64,000 bases of DNA from Lethocerus indicus (taxonomy: Eukaryota; Arthropoda; Insecta; Hemiptera; Belostomatidae). The notes beneath the pieces were generated by a model. The model had not been told where the DNA came from. It worked only from the letters and a program-made list of their open reading frames with translations, and did not search any database. The stretch is from NCBI GenBank assembly GCA_019843655.1, contig JACDQD010000004.1, positions 2,232,001 to 2,296,000 on the forward strand, in the 5' to 3' direction. The number at the start of each line of letters is the position of its first letter. Within the stretch, counting starts at the first letter, position 1. Positions 12,652 through 25,006 of this stretch are shown here, one piece after another. Made by a program: the position numbers and the translations under genes.

Positions 12652-15600
12652 CGAGCGACATAAAACCCGATTTTACGGTCGAAGACGCCCGGCCGGGTCC
12701 CGGCGAAAGCGGCCATCTTGAGCGGCCGCCACATTCGACCCTCGGCTCATATTTGGCAAACCGGGCTTCCTCTCAGCCCTAACCCGAATAAAAATACAGC
12801 GACAGACCCGAAATGCGCGAAAACGGGGGAGAAAATGGGGAATGTTCCCAGACATCGATTAAAACTGGGCTGTTGTCCGATGGGAATAAAACCCCATTTG
12901 CGACCTTCGGTTCATTCATTGGTTTTTCTTTTCTTTTAAGTACCAAATTAAAAACCTCTTTGCGACACGCTTTCGATCTCCAGTAGCGTTTCGTCAGTAA
13001 GCGGCGAGTGGCGACAGCATCCGAAACTTTTTATAACATATCCAAAAGTTTTGGATACAAATACCAGCGTTGGTAGTTGAAATGGTTTTATGATTATTAA
13101 GAACTACGAAAATTACTCTTTTGGCTAAAAGGGCCTTTTATCCCATGTTCGAAATGTAGGAAAACGAGCGCGAAATTCAATATTACGGTAAACGAACATC
13201 GCCACGAATCGAAACTGTACAGCGCCTTGAGACGACAATCGATTGCAGAATCGGTTGCCGGTTCGTTCTCCGCCGTTGAGAAATCTGAATTTTTCCTAAT
13301 TGGAAATTAAGAATTGAGCAAGCCCCCCCCCCCGTTCACCAAGACCATTCTAGGTCATCGCTTATTCCACATTTCGCGGAGCGAAAAAAAAACCTGTCCT
13401 CCGGAATTTATTCGTATGGAAAGTTAGTATATCGGGCGTTAAAATAAGATCTGAAAATTACAAGGACACTATAAATCACGAAGACTTTAAATGATCTTAA
13501 AAAAAACAGAATTTGAAACACAATTTTTAGAATCGACGATTCGACCGAAAGTCGAAACTTCTAAACGGGCTCGGAGGCTAAACTGTTTAAAAATAAAGTC
13601 CATTAATATCAATTCCCGTTTAACATTTACGAGATCTGAATTGTCACAATTTAAAATTTCTTACGTAACTATATCGTCTCGAAACTCGATTGACTTTGGG
13701 AGCGCCAAAAAATTTTATATTGTCTATAAACTTGTCTAAAAAACGGGGAGATACGCCGATTTTGACACTCGAGAATTGTTATATAAGAGAACAATTGATC
13801 GTTGTCCAATGCCGCGTTTTGTTCTAGGTCACGTTCGATATCAGTTTATCCACCGTATAGTTCCTTGTCACGACGGAACCCTATTCAAAACCCTATACTA
13901 TTGTCAATGGAATTTTAATGGAAACAACGATCCAAGTTTTATTTTAAACATTTTTCGAAATTATCAAATTGATACAATATCAACTGTGTCACCGGTGATT
14001 TGATTTATTCTCAGCTCTCGGTCGTTCGAAGTAGCGCGCCACTGTAATTAATCTCTATCAACTTTACCCTAAAATGACAAGTATTAGCTTGTTAAGTTTT
14101 CATTTTTCTGTCGATACTAGTATAACGAACTAGTTTTAAGATTACCCAAATTTGACCTATATTATATAATTCAGAGAGTTGCATCTATAAAATCGGAATT
14201 TAATTAAAAGACGAAGTTTCCCCGTTACAAAATACTATCAAAATTCAAATAGGATTACATTAATCCGCAGTTATTAAGTGAAATACAGGCGGCAGATTTC
14301 CTATTTTATATCTCAACCTTGCCGGCAATCTCAACTGACGTAACAAGTGTAAATAATCTCCGTGGAATTAATACCAACACTTGGACTGTTTACGTTTTCT
14401 ATTATTTTACGACGACGTGTCAATATACGGGACGAGATATAAATATAATCCAATTAGATTTATCAGTCGGATGCGAATTACGTGTGTAATTAAACGTTTT
14501 ATGAAACTAGAGTCGGGCGGGGGGCCCTTCTCGTCTGCGGTGTTATGCAATCGCAGCGGCCATCGCTAATTCGGTCTTGGCTATTTAACCGTTATTTTAG
14601 TGTTCTACAATCGGTATTCCGGAAAATACTTCTTCGCCAACGATAATATCGTAGATGAATTAGCCGAGTCAAGCGGATTATACGACACCGTTGGGTCAGA
14701 CAATAGTTTGAACTTCGTGTGAACTTCCAAATTGGCCGCCGTTGGCCAAAGAATCTACGGCAAGGGGCGGAAGACATTTTTAATTTTTCCACAATAAAAT
14801 TCGCAGAAGTCGGAAAAGTCTTTTACAAGCCTGACCGGATGTCATCCAATTAGGAGCGCGGTTTAATGTTTCAACTTATGTAACTCTATGATGTAATTAC
14901 TAGTACCGATACTGAAACAACGCTGTACAGTACATTCTGATATTTTCAGTCGACACTTCTAATTCCGGCTAATGCTGACTGAATGTATCTCATTCCATAA
15001 ATTGTTTCCGTCCTGGCTGTGAATACACAAAGAACGTTGGACAATTTCCACGGAAACATTATTCCGAAGCGTTTTAGCCGCACGAAACTTACGAATTGGT
15101 AACAGATGTAGCGTCAGCTGCGCCCTACAGGCGTTATAAGCAGCCTGTCTCTTCTATGAAAGTAATCGGAAACTTTTATTTTATTTCTCTTGAGGACGAA
15201 GTTGCGCAACGGTGGCCAACCGACGACCCCCCCCCTCCTATCTTCTTCTATCTCGAATTAGGACGGATTCCGTTTCAATTTTTGAATTGAGAAATTACGC
15301 AACCCGAACGGGGGTTTTTTGACGAATGAGATCCGCACAGTTAGTTGGTCATGCGTAACAATGCAGGTTGGCAAGGTCACGACTGACCTTCGAGGCCGTC
15401 CCTACCGCCGGATCACGTACTGTTCTCATGAAAACCAGACATTTTTCAATTTTTAAACTTTAAGCTATATTACTTTATTTAACAGCACTGTTCTTTCTAA
15501 CAACACAGTGATTTACTCCCCCAAAAACAAATAACACCGATGTCTAACAATCATTCTAAACTCATAAATATCATTATATTTTAGTTACAGTAGGTGCTTT

Positions 15601-16020
15601 CTATAAGATTTTACTTTTTAATCAGTAAAAACAAGGTTAAGTCGGATTTTCCCTTAAAACCGAGAGAAATTGAGACTGTAATCTCACCGAAACTTTAGGA
15701 GAGTTCGCTTTAAACATGAAGGTTAATTTCGATACTGTATAAGTTTGAAACCGTTAAATCTTGTTGGGTTTTCTTAAGACTTGTGGGACGTCTTCGCCAA
15801 GTATAAATAAACGATTTCCCGCCGCGTTTTATCCGGTATTGCAAATTCCGTCCATATTTGCTACCGCCGAAATGCGACCGATGCATTGGAATTTTTCTGA
15901 CAACGGTTTCGAAATTCACACGCTTTTATGATAATCGCGGCGTGGCAATTAATCGTATCGATATTTCTCATCCTCGAACGAAACAATAGTCCAATATTTT
16001 TAATGGTATATCCGTGTAAT
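12652..16020. other. Non-coding stretch
   Basis: No gene is recognised. A weak palindromic-family relic lies near 12970-13010 (CTTTCGATCTCCAGTAGCG). C12 occurs at 13323-13334 and C9 at 15227-15235. The remainder is unique AT-rich sequence. Confidence 0.5.
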
Positions 16021-16154
16021 AGTCTTATCTTGTGCCCACTAGGAGACCCTGTTACGAGAGCTATTATCGAATCCGAAAACGGTGAGTGGTAAAGTGGACG
16101 GATCGACTGTCAGATTAATAATTTTCGTGTTGAGTCCCTCCCATGACAGCTCTA
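16021..16154 (+). repeat. Left arm of decayed long inverted repeat
   Basis: This 134-nt segment aligns along its whole length with the reverse complement of 16588-16723, at roughly 70% identity by eye with a few small gaps. Shared blocks include CTTATCT, TGCCCAC, AGCTATTATCGA, AAACGGTGAG, TTAAT-ATTTTC, TTGAGT and ACAG-TCTA. Such spaced inverted arms fit the termini of an old DNA transposon or a foldback element; the family is not recognised and no target-site duplication could be assigned. Confidence 0.7.
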
Positions 16155-16224
16155 TAAAACTATAATAAAATTTAGGAAATCACAGAAATTTCCTTTGCCA
16201 CGGACTTTCTAGGAATTTAATATA

Positions 16225-16438
16225 TTGGGTCGGCAACTAAGTAATTGCGGTTTTCATTGCTGGATGGAGATGACGTTATTTGTATTTTTACACACTTTGA
16301 TATCTTCGAATCTATAGAGTATTCTGAAATGTTTATTACGTGCCAACTATTCGTCTTGCGTACCAAAAAATGTACGACACAAGGGTGGACACACACCAAA
16401 GGTGAGAAGAATCCGCAATTATTTAGTTGCCAACCCAA
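16225..16438. mobile_element. Mariner-type MITE with TA target-site duplication
   Basis: The 214-bp element starts TTGGGTCGGCAACTAAGTAA and ends with the inverted form of TTGGGTTGGCAACTAAATAA. The terminal inverted repeats agree at 24 of 26 positions (mismatches at positions 7 and 17). TA flanks both ends (16223-16224 and 16439-16440). This terminus is typical of mariner elements of the SETMAR/mellifera-like kind. The interior has no transposase signature, so the element is a non-autonomous deletion derivative that would have depended on a transposase supplied in trans. It sits between the two arms of the older inverted repeat at 16021-16154 and 16588-16723. Confidence 0.88.
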
Positions 16439-16587
16439 TACATATGTGTTCGTTTGACGATAAAAGTTTCTAACACACACGTAGTTCAACTCTGAGCAGA
16501 TAATACATATATGTATGTAGCTCATACATAGAGTTCATTGACGGACCGTTTTTGTCCATTCGATGTTTGATTCTTGAGTTTGGCTTT

Positions 16588-16723
16588 AGATCTGTTATGG
16601 GGCGAGAACTCAAGATGAAAATCATTAACCTCACAATCACAAGTTATCGCTCACCGTTTCAATGTTCTCGATAATAGCTGTCTGGGCCGTGACAAGGCCA
16701 CCCGGTGGGCATTAGATAAGAGA
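16588..16723 (-). repeat. Right arm of decayed long inverted repeat
   Basis: Reverse-complement partner of 16021-16154. The outer end carries the complement of CTTATCTAATGCCCAC. The inner end approaches TAGATCTG. The spacer between the arms is 433 nt, of which about 216 nt is the later mariner insertion and its target duplication. Confidence 0.7.
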
Positions 16724-17417
16724 CACTATAATGAACTACGGTTTCATTCACAGTGCCGTTTACCAGAACTCAAACCGGTGCTGAATAGGCAAATTTCGTC
16801 CTTATTATTATTATTGGAATTATAATTTAAACTGGACAGTTGAAAATTACCTTTAAAGGGAATACCGGTAGCCCAGATAGAAGGGTGAAGGTGGGCGTGT
16901 TTGGAGCCGGGTTGGCTATTGGGACAATGACCGGAAGGGCCCTCGAGGTGGAGGAAGAGCGGTTTAGACCAAATTGGCCGGCCCGGGGTGAACGCCCAAA
17001 CAGCTTGGGCACGGCCCAACGCTCAATATTGCAATAAATTAAAAAAAAAAAAAGAAAAAATGAAATGTTTATCTCCCTAATTGCCGAACCTCATCTCTCG
17101 GCTGGCACAGTGGTTGAGGGGGGGGATTGTGATGGGCCCTGAGGGGGGGAGGGCGGAGGATCCAAGGCCGGCGTTAGCAGAACAACCCCGTACAATAAAG
17201 AGACCCGCTATAATTCAAACAGACGCTTGCTTCAAATTGGTCGGAGGATATGGAACGGGATAAAAGGGATATCGAATTGGCATTGGAAAAAGAGAATAAC
17301 TCCTCTTAGTCGCACACAGCTTGAGCGTATAATACCGACTGTGGCGAGAAGCAGAACCTTCCAGTTTTTATACGGTACCGCCCAAGACGAAAGCAGAAAG
17401 ATTACTTACCGAATTCT
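16724..17417. other. Non-coding stretch
   Basis: No gene is seen. A tract of 13 A (17041-17053) and then AAAAAA after one G follows GCAATAAATT. The A-box-like GGCTGGCACAGTGGTTGAGG at 17099-17118 has no matching B box, so no tRNA or tRNA-derived SINE is called. Confidence 0.5.
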
Positions 17418-17510
17418 CGCCTACCGTCCGGCTGCTCGCCATCTTCAATAGCGGTGTTTGTCACTTTGGCGCTTTGATGGGCATCCTCACTGCACTGTCA
17501 CTGTCACTTG
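17418..17510 (-). mobile_element. Palindromic element, truncated copy F
   Basis: One arm (CCGGCTGCTCGCCATCTTCA, then ATAGCGGTGTTTGTCACTTTGG) is followed by the family's loop sequence in inverted orientation: CATCCTCACTGCAC at 17482-17495, then TGTCACTGTCACTTGTAC. The opposite arm is absent. The loop orientation matches the copy at 24721 and is opposite to those at 1150 and 28953. Confidence 0.7.
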
Positions 17511-17675
17511 TACATTATGTTTCTGTTGCAAAATTTTATCTTCCATAAAATGTTAGGGTTCAAATTGCACGTTTTGTGAGTACGATGAGTAATTTTATAG
17601 TCTCAGCGCGGACCTTTTCAACGCGGAATTTCAAATAGATTTTAGAATCGGAAAATTGTAAAATGTAAAATGTGT

Positions 17676-17691
17676 GCCAGGTGCACCTGGC
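17676..17691. promoter_or_regulatory. Perfect 16-bp palindrome made of two abutting E-boxes
   Basis: GCCAGGTGCACCTGGC is a perfect palindrome containing CAGGTG (17678-17683) and CACCTG (17684-17689) back to back. CAGGTG is the preferred E-box of Snail/Scratch and several bHLH factors in insects. Binding is inference only; the site may be chance. Confidence 0.35.
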
Positions 17692-20600
17692 CCCCCTCTT
17701 CAAAGTCCCCGCATTACATTGAAGGTGTGGCGAACATTTGAAATGTGATACCGGTCTCCGGATAATTTCCCGAAAGTACGCCCGGAATAATTTCTCCCCT
17801 TTGCGATACCGAAATTACAACTTGACAAACGGGCCGGTCAAAATTTTCTCCGCATTTTTCATTCAGCGTCCGAGAGAAAAAGAATTTTTCACCCCGCGCG
17901 TTGTCCGATGTTGATGGATCGCCGAATAGTGCGACTCTAAATTGCCAGTCATTATCTTAATCTTCTCGAACGGAATTTATGACCTGCAGCAGCATAAAGG
18001 CAATTATAAAAACGGGAGGAGGGCGTATGCATGTATTTTAATATTTTTCTCAAGCAACGAATGGCTTTTTCGCCCAAACAACTTGTGATAATAAATCACA
18101 ATCATATTTTCGTTTATGATTCATTATTTCCATTTGAATTATACCGCCTCTCCGATCCTATACAGTCCCAATAACTATTCTTTTCTTTCTATACTCTGAC
18201 CAACTGTCGACAATCGGATGATAACGTTACGCAAAAGCGGATATGACCGATTTACTTGAAAAAAAAAACATATTATGTTTTTAAACAAAAACGCTTTACA
18301 AGCGAACGGGGGAAGGGTATGAATGGCGCAGCTTGCTGTCGGACAAATAGGAGGGAAACTTTTTTATACAGCAAAATCGTTTATTTCCTCCTACTCCCCA
18401 TAAGTGTAACCCTTGCACATAAAATCCCCACCCCTTTTCCTAATATTCACCCTTCGGTGGAACGAAATTTTTTTCCCATTTTCTTTGTAAACAAGTATTA
18501 ATGTAAAATGTATTCAACTGAGAAAATTGCTCCTCTTATTTGTATATATATGTTTGTATAAGTACGCGTTGAACTTCTTAAGTAACATCTCAAATGTAAT
18601 ATCGAAATTAATCCAAACATGGCTGGTTATCTGGAAAGTGATAATGAGACGATTCATTGGCTGTATTGGGCGTTTCCTATTAATGGAATCCGTCGCTTTT
18701 TCCGAGATACTTTATCGGCTTATCTAACTCCGGTCGTGATTCGTAAAGTGCTAGCGGCCGGCCGTGTAATTCGGTCAGACTCCGGGGCGTCCGAGTGTAA
18801 TTTATTGCCAGTGTCCTTCGTACGACGGCTGAATATTGTCTCGGTGGCACCTTGACCATATTGAAGAGATTTATGAGGCGCGGCAGACCTCCCCCCCCCC
18901 GCCCCCACCGCCCCCAAACTCCGGGCACGGCGGGTCCCGACCACGCCCAAACTTCCCTCCCTCAGAGAGAGCCCGAATCCGTAAGACGGAGATGACGGCC
19001 CCGATTTAACCCCAACTCCCGAATTAATAGAAACCCGATTTCACCGGCCGAGGCCGGCCGACCGTCGGAGAGGTAATGGGAGGTCTCTGGCATTGGGAAG
19101 AGTAAGGGGGCGGAACAAAAGCAAAAATGAAATAAATTGAACCGCCCGACGACTTCCTCGTTAACGGACGTGAGACCGGGCCCGAATTTGGTGCCGGGCT
19201 TATAAACAGATAAACACGTACTTTCTTCTTTATTATAGATAATAGATCGCAATTTAGATTTATTAATCAATACAAAGGTCTCCGACCGCCCGGGGTAGTG
19301 AAATTTTTCAAGAGCGCTCAGCCGACCGATCCCCGAGTCAGATAAGTCCAAACTAGTTTTCGGCTTTCCGTCCTGCCCCGATAATAAATCCCATCGGCCA
19401 GTTTTTATTTTTTTGGCCACCGCTTACATATTCAATCGTAATATTATTTAACGTTACCGAATTTAAAACTATTCACTCAGCCGCACAATTCATTTCTGCT
19501 GTGAACAAAGTCGCGACATCGAGAGACGCGCTTACTACCGAATTATATGGCAGCGTTTACCTGTAGAAAAGACATAAGCCTTTGGAACTCGTGCGCCTTA
19601 CCAAATTGATTGAGTTAACGCCCCGTGCCAAAACAGACAAGGGTGAATGTCAGCTTCAATCGGTTAAATAAATGGGCGATTGATTCGGGCCTCAACTCTT
19701 CTGTATCTTGGGCAAAGTGTTTTCAAAGCGGAACAGTTTTTCTGCCCGCCGGCCGACTCATTACACGCTCTTCAGAATGAACGGTCCGCGGTATTTATCT
19801 GGCTTGTCAAAACTACAGCCTTGCTATTGTACGGCCCGGTCATCCTTGACATTCATAAACTTGGCTATGCCTCAATCGCCGATTCCGATTTATCGGACGG
19901 CCTATTTACCAAAATGTTTTTTATGCCCCCGGAGTCCTTGAATATTCATTAATTCCTGTTCTTGTCATTTTTTCTCCCTTACCGTACAATACAAAACTAA
20001 TTCAATGTCAAATTCGTACACTTTAAATAAATAATCCTGTGTGTAAATAGTTTGTAATTGGAATTTTCTGTTGTGTAAAGGTAGTCAACCTCTGATGAAA
20101 AGTTTTGTGGAGAACTCAGGCAGCAGAGTTCCTTATAAGGGCGTGGAAAGACGACGAGAAAAAGGAGGTAATTTATAAATAAAATTATATTTTCGATATA
20201 CATAAACGCTATTTTAACGGCCGCCAGCTGCCGTCGTAAAAAAAAAAGCATGAGTTTTTTACGACTCTCGGCCGGCCCTTCCCTCTTATCGTAAAATAGA
20301 GTTAACACCCGATCTCGGTATTTTTAAATACCGATGCGTCGTTAAACATTCCGATTCTCTCTCTTTTTTTTTTTACTGTTCGATTAACAAGACAAACGTG
20401 GATAGGTGGAAAGGTCAACTTTCACCGCGTCCGACTGTTGGCACGCACTTTACGTGCCTTAATTCGGTCCCAGTAGGCACAATGGGGGCTGTGATTATAA
20501 ACAATTTTCCTTTTACGTGCAAGTCATATTACATTGAATATAATATAGTCAGAAAACTGTTTAATACAACTAGCGCACGAAGCGCCTTAATTGGATAAAT

Positions 20601-23600
20601 TAGCTGATTAGATAGCACAAAAATCAATAATTACCGAATATCCTAGTAATTTATCGTCCGATCGCTGACAATTCCATTCCGGCTATTCCCTGCCACTGGG
20701 CAAACACTTTTCAATATCTGGAACTATCTTTATCTTATAGATGTCGGTCAACCCGGCCGTTAATTAGAACGCCGTTTAGTCCCCCAGCGATAGCGGAAAC
20801 TACTCGATGTCATTTCTCGGAATCGGCGATTATTAATTACCTATTAGGTAAACAAACCTTCGACGTCGTTTACTTTCATTACAAGTTTTATGCGCTGGCG
20901 AAAATCGAACCTGCACGACACTTATCTCAACTGGATATTAGACTCGGGTTTCAACTTGCTTTCACATTTCTATTAATAAATAAAGTTTTCTTTTATATAT
21001 CAGAAATAACATTTCTGCTCATTTTAGGGCTGTACTGAATGTATTTTTATCAAATATGATTCTGCTGAAGGCCGAATCGTATTTATTTTACTACAAATTG
21101 CACATCTGGAGACAGTTTGAGGATACAAAGTGCCTTAGGTCGGCCTCTCTTCACGCCGTCCCGGATAAGCCGGTCGTGAGAAATCCGCAGCCGGAGTACG
21201 CCCACTCCGGGGGTATGACGAAGAAAAAAAAAATATTCCGTGAAATAAAGAGGGGGAGCCGCCCGTTTCGAAACTAGTCCGCCCCCCCCCCGCCCGCCGA
21301 AAACTACATAAGATCTGTATGAATGCTCGGACCGGATTATTGTTGGGGGTCCCTGACGACTTGTTCTTTTTTTCTCTCCCTTTCTCCTCCCTCCTTCTTC
21401 TTCCTTCCATTCCGCTCCGGCCGGTTATTCCCACTTCCTATTAAGTAGTGCTAGTGGGTGGGACAGAGTGTGTGAGGCCACTCGTCTAGTCTTGCACAAC
21501 CTCTCTGACTGACAAGGCCTTTCATACTCCTCTTCCTACCGCCTGACGACCTCCACGCTCCCCCTACCCCCCTCTCACCCCTCCTCAGCCGTACGCTACG
21601 GACCCGAATAACTGGAACGGACGATCCAAGTTTCGCAATACTTAAATTATAATAATTGACAGCGCGTAACACGGCCCCTTGACGCTTCCTATTACTAGAG
21701 CCCCCAGGCAATTATACATATGTGAGTTGAAAAAGGTTTAATAACCTTAATTATTGTTACAATAGGTCACATTGATGTTCGAGCAACACTAATGTAGACA
21801 ATAATGGAGGGGAAACCTACTTTACCCTTTTTCAAATTTTTCTCATATTTAGATCACGTGGCCTTGTCCTTTTCGGGCGTCCTTCAGGAACGTTCGGGAT
21901 GTCGGAAGATACTAGGGTTTGTACCGTAGGATTCGCGTATGAAATTTATTATATTTTTTATGGCGAGGTCTTGGACTTTAGGATCTGCGCGTTGATTATT
22001 TTACTTAATATTTTCGACTGTAAAGTTTGGATTTTGATATCCTTCGGTTTTGGCGGAAACCCACAGTTTGAGTCCGTACGTCCAGTTTTGTACAGTAATA
22101 ATTTATTGTTTAAATCTAATCTCGATCTACTGTCCAGCGATCTAAGTAGCTTTTTGTGTCCAGCTTCCAGCCTTTTTAACTTTATTCGAACTTATCGAAA
22201 TTGGAACACTGAATAACAGAAATATGCTTCGACTTTCGACTAAACAGATTATCGTCCGAGACTGTCTGCTCCGTTATTCTCATAACCTTATATATGATAT
22301 GAGCAGGGAGAAATAATCCTGTCCAGCCCTACCGATGTATCTTTGAGCCGGCACTTTAATGTCTGGTAAACAGCAATGTTTTCACCAAGAGTCAGCTGCG
22401 ATCTCAGTACAGTTATGACAAACGGAGTGGGGCACTGGAAATTGGAGCTTTTCCGAAATTAATCTTAACCGAGGCCTAATAACAGGCTGTGTTACTTTAA
22501 GTTTGAAGGGGCAAGGGGGGGGGTGGGGGGGGCTGGCGGGCGCCTCCGTGGATTAAAGGCGCGGAATGATCAGATTAGATTGATCGCGTTTAGAGCCGTG
22601 TAAAACAATTACACGCCGTTCTGGAGCCATCCTAATTGTTTCCCAGGTCAGCCTAGTTATCATGCTAAACGGGCGCCCCCCTGTAATCGGACTCCTCAGG
22701 GTGTACCTATTGTAGCCACCGTGTAGTGGTGTATAATACATATACATGTAAATATATATATATCGTGATTTCGGCCTCTTATTTTACACGGCCGTACGCT
22801 ATAAAAGGTTGGCGTGCATTAATTGGCTTTTATTTCGCGCCGTCACGGATTCAGGAGGCAGCGTCGGAGAAAGTTGTTCCTGTTTTGTGAAACGAAACTT
22901 GCTAGCCGCTCGGCATTGTAGCTGTTGAAAGTACGGCTATTTTTTTTTTTATTTTTTTTTTCCCGCTAAATTTCTGTCGCTAAAGTTGAATCGCTCCCGC
23001 CGTACGAGATTGGGCAATGGCCGGCGATGAATTAAACATGAGAGAACGGTCGTATTACCGGAGGCGGTTTATGAGCGGCCCCGTTTCTTACAGTCGTCCT
23101 AATCGGTTTCAAGTCGACTTCGGGTTCTCAAATCGAAATTTTTAATTCGGAAAATGGGGCGAAACGCTGTACTGAAAAGTAGCTAAAGTTGGCCGGCGGA
23201 GACACGGTCGGTAAACCGCGCTCGCCTACCTCGAAATATGTAGGAAACGTTTTCTAAAATAGACGAGCTACACCCAATTTTGAACTTCGACTGTAAACCA
23301 GGGGCAATTAGCCGGCCTAGCCGTCTGGATCTATCGTAACACTTTTATAACTCACCTCGCTATAATTTTATAGGCCGAGAGTCCAGTTTTTTAAACATTG
23401 GTTAATTTAAACGGGGGGGGGGTGTTCTAAACTAACCCAACGAACCAAACTTATACAGAAAAAATTTGAAGGAAATTGTTGAAACATAGGACGATTGCCG
23501 TCCGTATACCTTCGGTATTTTTCCCGAGGCTTTGGAGTATCATCGCGCGTGTAATTTTCTCCACTCGGCCATTCGTTGTTTTCGCCCTAATCAGTAGCAT

Positions 23601-24720
23601 TCCGCCTAAGATATTGCCAGTTACATTGTTCGGCAGCCATTGAAGCAACTCTCGATACTTACAGAGTATATATTGTATAAGTCCTCAGAAAATATCACTT
23701 CTTAATAAGTCACGCACACAAGTCGAATATGGACCTATGTGGCGTCGAGGATCTAGTAGATGCTGTCAGAGATTCTTCCTGGTTTTAACGAAACCCCGAT
23801 AAATATTAACGAACCGCGCTATTTCCTCAATTTGAAACGCTGGAAATGTTCTTTTTCATCGTTCAACTTATACCGTTTCGTGAGAATTTCGACTAGGGCT
23901 AGACGAAAGAACAGTTATACGGGCTGGCCGGACGTCTGGATGGCCGCGTTGCGTGATGTTCGCCCATGATTTATAGCCAACTCTAAATCAGGCTCCGTTA
24001 CTGCCCTTTGTTTCGCCTCTTTTATGCTCCTATTTTTATTTTTTTATTTTATTTTTCGTTCCCCGCGGGCCCCCCCCCCCGCCGTCCCAACCATCCGCGT
24101 AATTTGTCGGTCCGCGCTTTAATTAATATGTGTTTTAGAGTCGAAAAAAAGAGATTGAAAGAGGAGGAGGCGGAGGAATGGAAAACTTCGCCCCTTTATA
24201 AATTATTAATGCATCTGGACGAATCTGGGAATTCGGTGAACTCGAACGTCCGAACCCTGTTTTCCGCCCTGAGTTTCGCAATCTGAAACTCACGCGATGA
24301 TCAGCAGAAACTCCGACTGGGCCGTAAAACTGCCATTGTCTCGCGGCCCATAACTACTGATCGGATCAGATATCGGCCCAGCTTTTATGGCAAATACGCC
24401 CTTAAAAACGGTGTTCGATTTTGTTTTTAGGCCCGAAAACATTTCAAGGTGTTTCCTCCCCCCCCCCGCTTCTTCGCGCTTATTCAAATTCATATTTAAT
24501 GGACATCTCGTCAACTTGGGGACGTTTTGAATTGTTTCCGCGTTCCCTTTTGAAATACAAACTTTCCGCATTTTATTGGCGCATTAAGATTAATTGCGAA
24601 ATAATTCCGACGATATTTCCTGTACGGTTCTTGGGCAGGACCCAAATCAGAGAGCGAAATATACTGGCGTATTCCAAGCAGGTACCGTTATGTATAGATG
24701 AATTTAATTGAACTGTTAAT
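17692..24720. other. Non-coding stretch rich in homopolymers
   Basis: No gene is recognised, including the 152-codon minus-strand frame at 18962-19420, which has no known motif. Seen here: C10 at 18891-18900, C10 at 21282-21291, a pure 45-nt pyrimidine tract at 21364-21408, paired G9 and G8 runs at 22515-22532, T-rich runs at 22940-22961, G10 at 23413-23422, C11 at 24070-24080 and C10 at 24458-24467. Confidence 0.5.
21364..21408 (+). repeat. Polypyrimidine tract, 45 nt
   Basis: An uninterrupted run of C and T on the + strand. No convincing AG acceptor with coding sequence follows, so it is recorded as a simple low-complexity tract and not a splice signal. Confidence 0.8.
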
Positions 24721-25006
24721 CCTGTTGTAGGTTCGTGATGTTTCTGTCTCCTCTCGCTGGTTTGGTCTTTTGCTAGACCGGTTTCGGCTGCTCGCCATCT
24801 TCAGTAGCGGTGTTAGTCACTGTTAGCACTTTGGATGTTTTTTGGGCATCCTCACTGCACTGCCACTTTCTAACAGTGACTAACACAGCGCTACTGAAGA
24901 TGGCGAGCAGCCGAAACCGGTCTAGCAAAAGACCAAACCAGCGAGAGGAGACAGAAACATCACGAACCTACAGTATTCCAACCCCTCGCAGAAAACACAA
25001 AACAGG
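24721..25006 (-). mobile_element. Palindromic (foldback) element, best-preserved copy B
   Basis: This 286-bp element begins CCTGTTGTAGGTTCGTGATG and ends CCAACCCCTCGCAG...ACAGG. The two arms are close to perfect reverse complements across TTTCTGTCTCCTCTCGC, TTTGGTCTTTTGCTAGACC, GGTTTCGGCTGCTCGCCATC and TTCAGTAGCG. The loop contains CATCCTCACTGCAC (24847-24860), inverted relative to copies A and C. No open frame of significance. Motifs resembling a hammerhead-type core lie at 24772-24808 (minus) and 24890-24926 (plus), with potential TAGC/GCTA pairing at their edges. Alternative classifications are a Tc1/hAT-type MITE or a Penelope-like element terminus in tail-to-tail form. Confidence 0.85.

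Noticed and set aside
17097..17175. A-box-like GGCTGGCACAGTGGTTGAGG, possible SINE head
   Set aside because: No B box and no repeated copy elsewhere in the window.
18962..19420. 152-codon minus-strand open frame
   Set aside because: No recognisable family, no splice or promoter context, and a length compatible with chance in 64 kb of six-frame translation.
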